Shown: piece by piece, positions 49,066-60,800 of the stretch
Layout of the letters: each line of letters starts with the position of its first letter
Numbering within the stretch: the first letter of the stretch is position 1
From: Strigamia acuminata
Taxonomy: Eukaryota; Arthropoda; Chilopoda; Geophilomorpha; Linotaeniidae
Assembly: GCA_949358305.1 (NCBI GenBank)
Contig: OX442314.1
Location: forward strand, 17,291,060 to 17,355,059
Direction of reading: 5' to 3'
DNA length: 64,000 bases
Notes under the pieces: model-generated
Told to the model about the DNA's origin: nothing
The model's database searches: none
What the model saw: only the letters and a program-made list of their open reading frames with translations
Made by a program: the position numbers and the translations under genes

Positions 49066-49262
49066 CTAAAGTTTTGGACGTACAAAATCAAAACATGGCT
49101 GCACTCTTGACTCACTTCTTGAGATTTTTGTCTTTGAAGTTTGGAACCGAGTTTACTGACAATAATTAAACACGTTAGTTTTCTTTATTGAGCAGAAAAT
49201 TACTATATACGTTATGATTGTTTCAGAATGCATTTTTGTGACGAAATGAAATAAGGTAGAAA
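49066..49262 (-). pseudogene. Relic of ancestral exon 1 plus promoter block, anoctamin B
   Basis: The stretch aligns with gene A exon 1 around AAGAGTGCAGCCAT and with the A upstream block. However, the ATG of A is ATC here and a TGA follows four codons later, so exon 1 no longer codes. The block may still work as promoter or 5' UTR; no splice donor is evident. Confidence 0.6.
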
Positions 49263-49633
49263 AATTTTAAATCTATATATTTTAAACAAAGGGAATCTAA
49301 TGTTAATTGGTTTCAACTTCCGGTTTATGTAATTTTGAAAAAAATGAATTAAAACATTAATCATAAGATTGGAAAGTAGACTATTCTGGTGCAGTTTTTG
49401 GTATACTTTCCAATTAATATGATAAAATTTATATTAAAAGTAGTTAAAAGGGAGAAAATGCTGATTTACGGCGAAATGTAATCAAACTGGAGCGCCACCT
49501 GGCGGAATCCCTTGATGGATGCCAAAATGTTCACCCGATACGAATTTTGATGTTTTCGGTATTAAAAAATGATTTCAAAATTCTGAAACTAGGCTAAACC
49601 TGGTTAAAATAAAAATTCCTATCTGCCCATATA

Positions 49634-50216
49634 CAGGGTGTATCAGAATTCATGTTACACAGAAATAGGGGGTATAGAAGGGGACCAGGAGATCACATTT
49701 CCACTAATCAAAAATTCCAAAAAAAAATTCCCACATGGTTACAACCCCAAAAACAATGGAAGATTTCAACTATCGCGTCACTCATATCGCCCACACTTGT
49801 CAGGTTAAAGCGCAATTCTCAAATAAAAAGATACAAACCTATCATTTTAATGTTAAAGAATCACAAAAAAAATCCAAAAATCCGGGAAAACTAAAACAAA
49901 TCATTTATGTAAAAGATTAATTTCCTTAAATTATTTACCAAGCTGTGCATTGATGCACATGTTGAACATGTAGAGCATCTCTTGTAATAAACTTCTGCTG
50001 TTGGCTACCGATTGTGTCTTTTTATTTGAGTTTTACGCTTTAACCTGGCAAATGTGGGCAATATGCGTGAGGCGGAATATTTGAAATCTTCCATTGCTTT
50101 TGGGGTTGTAACAAAATGGGAAATTATTTTTGGAATTTTTGATTAGTGGAAACGTGATCTCCTGGTCCGTCTCTATACCCCCTATTTCTGTGTAACATGA
50201 ATTCTGATACACCCTG
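49634..50216. mobile_element. Fold-back element between anoctamins B and C
   Basis: 583 bp with TA flanks. The ends are CAGGGTGTATCAGAATTCAT and its mirror, and arms of over 200 bp pair across a central AT-rich loop. The first seven bases match the element at 44222 but the rest differs, so it is a separate family. The small frames inside it are by-products of the repeat. Confidence 0.85.
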
Positions 50217-50735
50217 TATTTTGTTTTTAAATATTGTTTAGAAAAAGTACTTTGTTGAAACGTTTATTGGCACGAGCAATCACGAAACAATGTGCGGTAG
50301 TAGCGCACTCTGGCGGCGATTTGAAGCACAAAAAACTTTGTTTTTATATTTACTTGTTTATGAATAAAGCAGTGTAGTTTGGAGTGTTGGACAGCCAACA
50401 TACGTAAACGGTTGTCTTTATCATTCTCACACATATATTTATCTTTTTTTTTTTACAAGAAGAGCAATGATTAATTACTAATAGTTTTTGTAAAATTTGA
50501 AATTTTTTTGAAATTCTATTCGGTTTTGTAAGGTATAATGTTTGACTTTTACCATTAATTACTTTAATCAAATGTCTCAATTAAATGTTCTTTTGACTAT
50601 TTTTTGAAAGCACCAACCACCGCATTTAAATGTCGAAGTATGGAATCTGTAGATAAGTAATTCAGACAGTAGTAATATGTTGCAAAGAAGCAGTACGAAG
50701 TTTTGTTGATTGATTTTCTAGCTTCCAGTATATCG

Positions 50736-53700
50736 TTACAGGTTTAGTAATGAAGTTCTCACAAGAATTTCTGACTTTTTGCGATCAGCACTCGCTTTTC
50801 TACTCGCCTCCTATTAATGCAACAAACGTGAAACGTTGTGATGATTAAAATTGAACACTAAATAGAAAATGTTTTGAAGTATTACTTACTTTAATAATTT
50901 TATCCGAATCTGCCAACGCTTGTTTTTCTAAGTAACGGTCTCTCTTAATTTTCAACTCGGTACCACTTGTAACGTCAGGAACGAGAGAATCAATAAGGCG
51001 ACAAACGCCAAATACCACATGCTAGAAATAATTAAATAGAATCATTTTTTGTAAAAAAAAATTGAGATAATTAAGGTGGAAACCCAAGGGAGCGGGTAAA
51101 TTCCAAAGCTTGCTTTTACTTGAAAAAGCGGCTAAAAACTCGCTTGCTTGAGCAAACACAAGCTTGCATTTTTATTCAAAGCTTTGCTTTGAAGCGAGCT
51201 TGTACTCACCCGTTCCGATCAAACTGAGTTTGATTTACCAGCTTCAAGCTTGCTGGTTACTTTGACTTTGACAGACAATCAGAATCGTGAAGAAATTCTT
51301 GGAGGAGATTTTGGCTGGATTTTCTGGCAGCTATACCTAGCTAGCTTGAGTTTGCCAGTTAAGCTGGTAAGCCAAAAGCGGATCAAGTGAGCTTGTAAAT
51401 GACTCCCTCTTTAAACTTGTACTAGCAAGCTTTGGAATTTTACCCGCTCCCATGTGTTTCCACCTTAAGACTTTCTCCTTACTTCGAAAACGATAACGAA
51501 AATCAATCGGATGGCAAGTAATTCCCAATAGAAGAGTGTGAGTTGTCCTTTTTCGTTTCTGAAATCTCGGTATCGACATTCTTCGGTCATAGTACCGTTC
51601 GGAGCATACGCCAAACTAAAGTTTATATAACCCTGTAAACTCCCGAAATGTGCTTTGTAAAGTAATTGTGGAAGGAAATCCGACGTAAATGCTATGAGAA
51701 ATGCCTAGGAACAAATCAATTTGTTACTAATCAATATAATAGACCTACAACACACCTTACATTACTAATTACTGCTAATTGGGCTAAAGCTTGCAATATA
51801 GTAAACCAGACTCCTATATCTCTTGCTCGTTCTGCTACAACTCGTCTCGTATCACACACGAATTTGTGCGCATCCAATCTTATTTCCACCCAGTTGTTTA
51901 AAAGTGCAAAAAGTGGAGCTAATGGAAAGGCGGCCACGAATATTGTGATGAAGCCAAATTGCTGGACTAAAACAGCGACAAATAATTTGTTTTCTCCTAG
52001 TATTGCCAATATGTCTTTCTAAAACTTACCCATTTCCAAGTATTCTTTTAATAAACCTTGGTTTTCAATCAGGTCATAATCCGTCTCCCATCTGGTCTCT
52101 TTCCTAATCTTGAGCAATTCAATAACCTTTTTTCTATGTCGCCATGCTTTGTATTTTCTAGCAATTTTTTCTTAAACGGTTCTCTTAGATTAAAATGTTT
52201 TGTTTGTAGACTTACGGGATTAGGAATCCTTGTACATTGTTCATGGCTTGTTTGCCAATCATAATGACAATGAATTGTTGGGTAAGTTCAACTAAACAGC
52301 CACTATTACCACACTAGATTGAAGGACCAAAATGAAACAAATTTTACACGACTCATCTGTATTTATAATTACGTCTTCTTGTCTTAATCCTCCTAAAACG
52401 TAATTATAATGTCCGGGGTAACCAACAAATCTAAATTTAAGAGAAATATAAATAATTGATTACACAAAAACGAAAAGGACTAAAACGAGAATCATACCGC
52501 CCTTTGAAGAATGCAACGTAGATAATGGACGAATGAAAATTGAAGAATTGAAATAGAAACAGTTTAAAAATGAGATTGTCTTCAAATTCAGTTCGTGTCC
52601 TATGCATTTCTACGAATAAAAAAATAAATTAAATTCGAAAATGTAAATATTTGTTCTTTTACCCCATTGCTTTTACCCCATTCGGTGAGCACGTGCGCCA
52701 ATTTGGTATATATTCTACTCAATATCATAATTAAAATAAAATTGACTACAGCACCACATATGCTGGCTATAATCGTTGCTAGACTCCGGGTCTCTTGGTT
52801 TTTGAAAAGGGGAATGCTGACGAGCACCCGGTACATTATTATTGCAACGATGAAGATAACGACTAGACTAATCTAAGACAAAATAATAAATTGTCATCTT
52901 TTTGATAGAACATTAACTGCACAGTACCATGACTAATGAGGCTCCTACACCTGCCACCATTCTTTTTCCTGTTAGACCTCCTGGGAAAGTGGGTTCCCTG
53001 ATACCCGTAACAGGGTTGCGTTTCATCAACGGAGCTTTGGCTGCAAATTCTGGACGGGGTCGTTCCTAAAATCAGATTGATTACAAATTGATTCAACTGA
53101 AATTTGACTTTGAGCTAGAACGTTGAGCACCTCCTCTTTGACATAATCTGAACAGTCCCAATGATATGCTAAACTTGCACACTTCCTTTTCCAGTGTTGA
53201 AGAAATGAAACGGCTGCAATAGAATACGCTCGTGTGCAGTTATTTTTGAGTAATTTGAGATGAAGTTAATACATTACCCCAAAATGCAACAAATATGGCG
53301 TAATACACGGTACCGGGATGGTCGAATAAGTAAGCGATGGTACTTGACACGCAGATTTCTGACAAACTCCAATATAAAGGGCAACCAACTGGTTCAATGC
53401 ATTGAGGACACATTTTAAAGGCATTTTTACTGAGGCATATTTCTTTTCTACAAATAATTGAAAAAGATCATTTTTACCAGTCATTTGGGTTTCAGTTAAT
53501 GCAGGTGGTCCAACTGGCTTCAGTACAGGCCATGATTGGCTGCCAGAATCGACCAAAGCACGGCCCTGTGATCACTGATATTCATATTACGAGGTACCAG
53601 CAAAATAAAATTGACATTTTCAAAATTTGGAAAAATTTCCTTTTTGGCAGCAACCCATCTTGACAAATGTTTGCAGAAGTTGGACAGCCCCGCTTTAATC

Positions 53701-56700
53701 AGATAACTCACGTTGGTAAATACAAATTTATTGTATAAATCCCATACATAAAAACTAGTATACCAACTATTGCGGCTGGAAGCAACCATCCAGTGTAATA
53801 ACCTGTAAGAAACCGATGCTGATATTCCATAGGTGCAATATGTACTCTGTACTTGTGCATGCCTAAATATTGGAATAATCCATGTTTAAGTCTGTATGAG
53901 TCGCTTGAAATGAAAAAAAAAACATCTCAGCTGAATAGAATTTTAAAAACATTTATGTGGGCTTAAAGCTTACTGCCAGTAAGAAATATTAGAAAAAAAT
54001 ATATTGCCTTTGCCAAAATAATAGAAAATTATATTTGATTGACAAAATATTGGAATAATCTACAAATAGCTCTTTACATACCTTTAAATCACAGATGTTT
54101 TCACAAAAAAATATTGTTGGCATTTCTTTTTACTATCGGGTGGCCCAACGCCTAAATAAAACTGGCCCCACAGTACAGGGTATCTCAAAAACATTTATAC
54201 ACTGTGCAATTAAAAGATACATTAATCATTAGTGGTGAGCAGTGTAGTTTAATTAACGTTTCTGTTGCAGTTTTTTCCGTTCTTTCGTTTGGTGTTTAGT
54301 TTTTGAATACCCGAGCTTTTGTTTTCGAGATATTTGCGATTTTAATCAATTTTTGTTCCAATTCGTGTTTAGAAACTGTGATTATAAAGCTTCTCCTAAT
54401 TTCCTGCAAACTTTTTTCAAAAAGTTTGTCTCAAATTGTGTGGAAAAAATTTGCTGGAAATTAGAAGATTAAAATTTTCATTCAGCTGAGATTTTTTTCA
54501 AATAACTCATACATGTTATTATTATTAATATTTAGTTGTATTTATGTCATTGATGTTTAAATCTAGTGTATTGTTTTGACACCAGAATGTGCCACTACGT
54601 AATTTATTTTATGACATGAGACAAGATGTACCGTTTCCTGCTAATTAAATATTCTGTGTTCTTGTGTTTTAGAGGAAATATATATAGAAGTGTTTTTATT
54701 TCATGCCAACTTAGCGAAGATTTTTGAACATTTTGTGTAAAATACAGGCTTCAACGTGGATTATTCCAATATTTAGGCATGCTCCAGTATTTGAGTATAC
54801 ATATTATATACCTAACCAGGCAAAATAAATAGCAGTTTTCTCCCCAAAGTATTCTCGGATATGGTCCAACGGTTGATATTTGTACCATCTTCCCCATCGG
54901 GCCCAGTACTCATAAAGAATTTGTCTCATATTAAGTTGTTCTGGGCTAAATGGCATCTCGGGTGTTTCATAAGGTCCCTAAACATAACGTTAGGCACGTG
55001 AATTGTTAATACCAAATTAGGCTAGTGTTTACCTCGTGTAAAGGATAAGCTGCAGTGTAAACACCTTTAGAAATTAACCTATCGATTCCAAATTCTGCTT
55101 TGCTTTTTTTCCCGTACGTCGCAGTGTGTAATATTTCGTTGACAACTTGATGCCTTTGTGTAGAACGAAAATAGGAATCATGGTTGTAGCTTCCAATAAA
55201 TCTAAAAGGAAAAGTTTACTGCATTTTAAATTTAATCAGTCGTATTAAATTTGAAACACGGTGATTGATTGTTACCTATCTATTCTTGATTTTTTAAATG
55301 CGCACGTATAGTATTTGACGGGATGATTTGGCACATGTTGTACCATTATATTCCGTATGTGGAGTCTTTGAAGAAATCTCTTAGTCCAGTTAGTCGGGGA
55401 ATTGGGACGTACCTAGAAGATAAATAAAAGCGTTAAATTAATCTGAGTGTTATACAGTGTTATAAATGAAAATAAAAATGAAAATAAAATTCCGACAAAG
55501 TAAAGACACATCATTAAAAATAAGCTTAAATGCATTTGCTATTTGACACAATAATTTTGTAAACACTTCTGTGTGTATCGCACTGCCACCTTGATGATAT
55601 GATGAATCTAAATTTCAAAATGATTTAGATTAAATTTATTTGTGATTTACCTCGGGTTGATCATCAGCATAATCGTCATCGTCATCACTTTCAAGTGGTG
55701 GCTCAAATATCTATAAATATCGCAATAATTATTTATAGTTAATAATCTTATAATGAAGTTGAGTATAAATAATGTCATATTTTTTCACCTGTAAAGGCGC
55801 TCTCATGTTTAGTTCTTCAGCATAATGGACCAACACAGGCCAAGGAGCTGATAACTTAATGAAATGTGTTCTTATTGTACTACCTCTTACAACTTCCTAT
55901 TGACAATACATAATTTCTTGTTAAAAATATAATTTCGGTTTCTGCTGATTGAGAAACCTCTTCCATGTCGAGCCCAGCTTTTCGTAAATCTCTCTTGAAT
56001 TTGTGTCGCCAATATTGCTTTTGCGCGTCGTCGTTCATGAACTCTTGTCGCATTATACTTTTAAGCAATGAAGTTTCACTACTGTGTGGATTGGAGTCTT
56101 CATAAACAAGAATAAAATCTGAAATTATAAATTCAGTAATAAAAATCCATATAAAGGTATGGAAGGCCTAAGAATTAAGGTTCATAATCTGGAAATGCCC
56201 ATAACTCTTTCCCACAAAAAACATCTATCTCGATGTGAACTTTCTTTGTGACAGTAAAAAGTGATTTTATTCGTGTCAAATTTGAAGATGATCGTTTGAT
56301 CGAAAGGCCTATGGTTTTGATTTGTTGTATGTAGTTTAAAGCAGTGTAAATTTTCTAGTTCATAGAGAAAACTACAACTACGAAAATGTGCAAAGTAGGT
56401 AAATACGAATCGTAAATTAATGTATGTAAAAATTGCAGAGTGCATGAATAAGGATTAAGAAGGCTTATTTTAAGAGCAAAAAGTGACCAAATGTTTTCGC
56501 TGTAGCGCCGAGATTATTGGGAAATCTAAATCTGCTACTGCGATGCAATTGGACGAGTTGGGACATGGGAATATTGGTTAAGACACGACATTGTGTGAAC
56601 ATATTAATTTAATTCGTAGATCGTTTTAGAGACTGTCAATTATAGTAACTTAATGCTGGGGAAAAATAATTTTTTTTATCTTTACCAATTTTTCTTTTTC

Positions 56701-56993
56701 CATCTTGAAAATATGCATCCAAATCAATTGAGTTATTTCTCTGAGGAGTACCATTAACTTTCGGATCATCTTTACTTTCTTGCTCATTCTTGAGAAATCA
56801 TTTATTATGCAGTGAGGAAAAATGAAAATTAAAAAATATAAAGGAACAACTTTAAAATTTAGTAAACCATTCACACCAAAGCTACCTTTGCAGCAATATT
56901 TTCTGTGTCTCTCATGGTTTTCCAAGATAATTTCATCTTCTGTTTAGGTCTTTCAGCAGGTTCATACTTTATAGCCAATTTGGTGGACGGCAT
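50736..56993 (-). CDS. Anoctamin (TMEM16) family protein, gene C of the array
   Basis: Coding exons in transcript order: 56877-56993, 56686-56782, 55958-56118, 55789-55896, 55651-55710, 55276-55412, 55033-55201, 54812-54977, 53712-53802, 53278-53447, 53131-53213, 52928-53065, 52677-52872, 52498-52609, 52373-52430, 52216-52313, 52030-52157, 51761-51966, 51483-51704, 50890-51021, 50736-50810; 2724 nt, 907 aa, all open. The exon plan and phases match B and D exactly. The start is MPSTKLA at 56993. Versus B, exon 2 of the set is longer (acceptor at 56782, weak polypyrimidine tract) and one Gly is added after GHYNYVLG. The calcium-site Glu in TM6 is Gly (NNVQGF, where B has NNAQEI), while EYLE and EIRLD are intact. 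The C-terminus is a short basic tail. Confidence 0.88.
51075..51464. mobile_element. TTAA-flanked MITE in an anoctamin C intron
   Basis: 390 bp between TTAA direct repeats (51071-51074 and 51465-51468). The inverted ends begin GGTGGAAAC and run for over 35 bp (GGGAGCGGGTAAA.TTCCAAAGCTTGC on both sides). TTAA target duplication is typical of piggyBac-type transposition. There is no coding capacity. The interior is unusually rich in AGCTTG/CAAGCT. Confidence 0.88.
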
Positions 56994-57211
56994 GATGATA
57001 CAGTTGTCTTTATCTACTACAATATACAAAAAATTACGCTTGCAGTTTTTTTAAATAAAATTTGAATTAAATTAGAAAATTGATGCATCCTGACAAGTAA
57101 AAGGGAAATATTTTTGTTTTGGATGTCCGTAAATTAGGTTTACTAACAAACTTTGCTGTGTTTTATTTCCTTTTTTCTTTTAAAATAATTTTTGATAATT
57201 GTTAGATTTAG

Positions 57212-57400
57212 ACCCAAAGTTTTGGACGAGCAAAATCAAAACATGGCTGCACTCTTGACTCACTCCTTGATATTTTTTGTCGTAAAGTTTGGAACCGAGT
57301 TTACTGACAATAAGTAAACATGTTAGTTTTCTTTATTGAGCAGAAAATTACTTCGTTATCATTGTTTAAGAACGTACATTTGTGACGAAATGAAATTAAA
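57212..57400 (-). pseudogene. Relic of ancestral exon 1 plus promoter block, anoctamin C
   Basis: Aligns with the B relic almost base for base. The A start codon is ATA here, and the same TGA follows, so the lesion is shared with B. The upstream block with AGAAAATTACT is conserved. Confidence 0.6.
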
Positions 57401-57893
57401 GAAAATTTTATTTAGCAAAAAGATTTTACAGCAAGAAACAGTGTTTTTTTTTTAAAAATACCGATATGTATATTTAAAAAAAGGAAATGTACTATTAATT
57501 GGTAACATATATTTATATATTTTTTTTACAAGAAGAGAATAGATTAATTGCAAATAATTTTTGCAATATTTGAAATCTTTGAAATTTGTTTAAAAGGTAA
57601 ATTTTTTTTCCATTAATTACATTAATCAAATGTCTCAACTGAATGTCGTTTTGACCATTTTTTGAAAGCACCAAACACCGCATTTAAATATCAAATTATG
57701 GAATCTGTAGATAAGTAATTCAGGGACAGTAGTAATCTGCTGGAAAGAAGCAGTAGGAGGTTCTGTTGAATGATTTTTTTGCTTCCAGTATATCGTTACA
57801 GGTTTAGTAATGAAGTGTAATAAGGAGTTTAATTAACCTCTTTAGTTCCCACATGAATTTCTGACTTTTTGGGATCAGCACTCGCTTTTCTGC

Positions 57894-60800
57894 TCACCGC
57901 TTATTGATCCAACAAACGTGAAATGTTGTGATGATTAAAATTGAACACAAAATAGAAAATGTTTCGAAGTATTCCTTACCGGTACTTTCATGATTTTATC
58001 CGAATCTGCCAATGCTTGTTTAGCTAAGTAACGCTCTCTCTTAATTTTCAACTCGAGACTACTTGGAACGTCGGGAACGGTAAGGTCAATAAGTCGGAAA
58101 ATTCCAAATACCATATGCTGGAAATAATTAAATAGAATCACTTTCTAAAACATTTCAAAAAAAAAAAAAAATTTTTTTTTTACTTCGAAAACAATAACGA
58201 AAACCAATCGGATGACAAGTAATTGCCAATAGAAAAGTGTGTATTGTCCTTTTTCGTCTCTGAAATCACGGTATCGACATTCTTCGGTCATAGTATCGTT
58301 TGGAGCATACGATAAAGTGAAGTTTATGTAACCCTCTAAATTTCCAAATTTTACTTTGTAAAATAATTGTGGAACGAAATCCGATGTAAATGCTATGAGA
58401 AATGCCTATGAACAAACCAATTCGTTAATAATCAATGTAATGGACCAACAACAGTCCTTACATTACTAATTACTGCCAATTGAGCTAAAGCTTCCAATAT
58501 AGTAAACCAGATTCCTATATCTCTTGCTCGTTCTGCTACAACTCGTCTCGTTACACATACGAATTTGCGCGCATCCAATCTTATTTCCACCCAATTGTTT
58601 AAAAGTGCAAAAAGTGGAGCTAATGGAAAGGCGGCCACGAATATTGTGATAAATCCAAATTGCTGGACTAAAAATAGAGACAAATTATTTGTTTCCGCCC
58701 TGTAATGCAGTATGTCTTCCTAAAACTCACCCATTTCCAAGTATTCGTCCAATAAACCTTCATTTTCAACCAGTTGAAAATCTGCCTCCCAGTTGGTTTT
58801 GTCCCCAACCTTGTTCGATGTAGTAACCTTTTTTCTATGTCGCCAAGCTTGGAATTTTCTAGCAATTTTTTTTTGTCCTAAATGGTTTTTTCTTAGATTT
58901 GAAAAGTTTTGTTTTTAGACTTACGGGACTACAATTTCATGTGCGTTGTTTAAGGTCTGTTTGCCAACCATAATGACAATGAATTGTTGGGCAAGTTCAA
59001 ATAAACAGTCACTATTACTACACTAGATTTAAAAAAATAGAACCTTACACAAGTCACTTTTATATCAACATACTATATATACTACGGTAGTATATAATTT
59101 ATAATTACTTCTTCATGTCTTAATCCTAAAATATAATTATAGTTTCCGGGGTAACCAATAAATCTAAATTTAAGAAAAATATAAATAATTACGGTACGCT
59201 AATAACACGTGTATACGTAATGAGAATCATACCGCCCTTTGAAGAATGCAATGTAGATAATGGACGAATAAAAATTGAAGAATTGAAATAGAAAAATTTT
59301 ATAAATGAGATTGTCTTCAAATTCAGTTTGAGTCCTATGCATTTCTACGAATAAAAATTTAATTAAATTCGAAAATGTAAATATTTGTGCTTGTACCCCA
59401 TTCGGTGAGCAGATGCGCCAATTTGGTATAGATTCTACTCAATATCATAATTAAAATCAAATTGACCACAGCACCAGTCACATTGGCTATAGTGGGTGCC
59501 TGAATCCGGAGCATTTCGTGTCGAAAAAGTGGAATGCTGACGAGCACTCTGTATATTATTATTGCAACTATGCAGATAATGATTAAACTAATCTAAAATA
59601 AAAATAATGAATTGCCATTTTTCTAATTGAACATTAACTGCACACTACCATGACTAATAAGACTCCTAATCCTGCCACCATTCTTTTACCACTTTGAGCT
59701 TTTGGGAAAGCGGGTTCCCTGACACCCGTAACAGGGTTGCGTTCCATCAACGGAGCTTTGGCTGTAAATTCTGGACGGGGTCGTTCCTGAAATCAAATTG
59801 ATTGAAAATTGATTCGACTGAAATTTGACTTTGAGCAAGAACTTTGAGCAACCTCTTCTTTGGCATAATCTGAACAGTCCCAATGATATGCTAAACTTGC
59901 ACTCTTCCTTTTCCAGGATTTAAGAAATGATACGGCTGCAATAGATCTTACTTGTAGGCAGTTATTTTTGAGCAATTTGATATGATGTTAGTATATTACC
60001 CCAAAAGGAAATAAATATGGCATAAAATACGGTGCCGGGATGGTCGAATAAGTAAGAGATCGTCTTCAATCCGCAAATTTCTGACAAATTCCAATATAAA
60101 GAGCAATCGACTTCTTCAATGCATCGAGGACACATTTTAAAAGCATCTCCACTGTCGCATACTTCTTTTCTACAAATAATTGAAAAAAGATCAGTCATTT
60201 AGGATTCAATTAAAGTAGGTGGTCTAACGGGCTTTAGTTCAGGCCAGGATTGACTGCCAGAATCGACCAAAGCATGCACCTTTTTTGATCAATGGCATTC
60301 ATATTACGACGTACCAGCCAAAAAAATAACTGAGAAATTTTGAACATTTTGAAAATATCATTTTCTGGTCGCAACTCAACTTGCAAATGTTTTTGGTGCA
60401 CGTCATTATACAAGTTGAACAGCCCCGCACGATAAAGAGATAACTTACGTTGGTAAATACACATCCATTGTAAAAACCCCATACAGAAATACAAGTAAAC
60501 CAACTATCGCGGCTGGAAGCAGCCATCCAGTGTAAAAACCTGCAAGAAATCCTTATTGATATTCCATAGATGCAGTATGCATATACATAATAAATACCTA
60601 ACCAGGCAAAATAAATAGCAATTTTCTCTCCAAAATATTCTCGTATGTGGTCCAACGGTTGATATTTGTACCATCTTCGCCATCGGGCCCAATACTCGTA
60701 AAGAACTTGTCTCATATTGAGTTGTTCTGGTCTAAATGGCGTCTCGGGTTTTTTATAAGAACCCTAAAGATAACGTAAGGCGTGTGAATTATGAATAAAT

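Noticed and set aside
49652-49920. Two overlapping plus-strand frames of 60-80 codons
   Set aside because: They are created by the inverted repeat 49634-50216 and have low-complexity lysine-rich composition.
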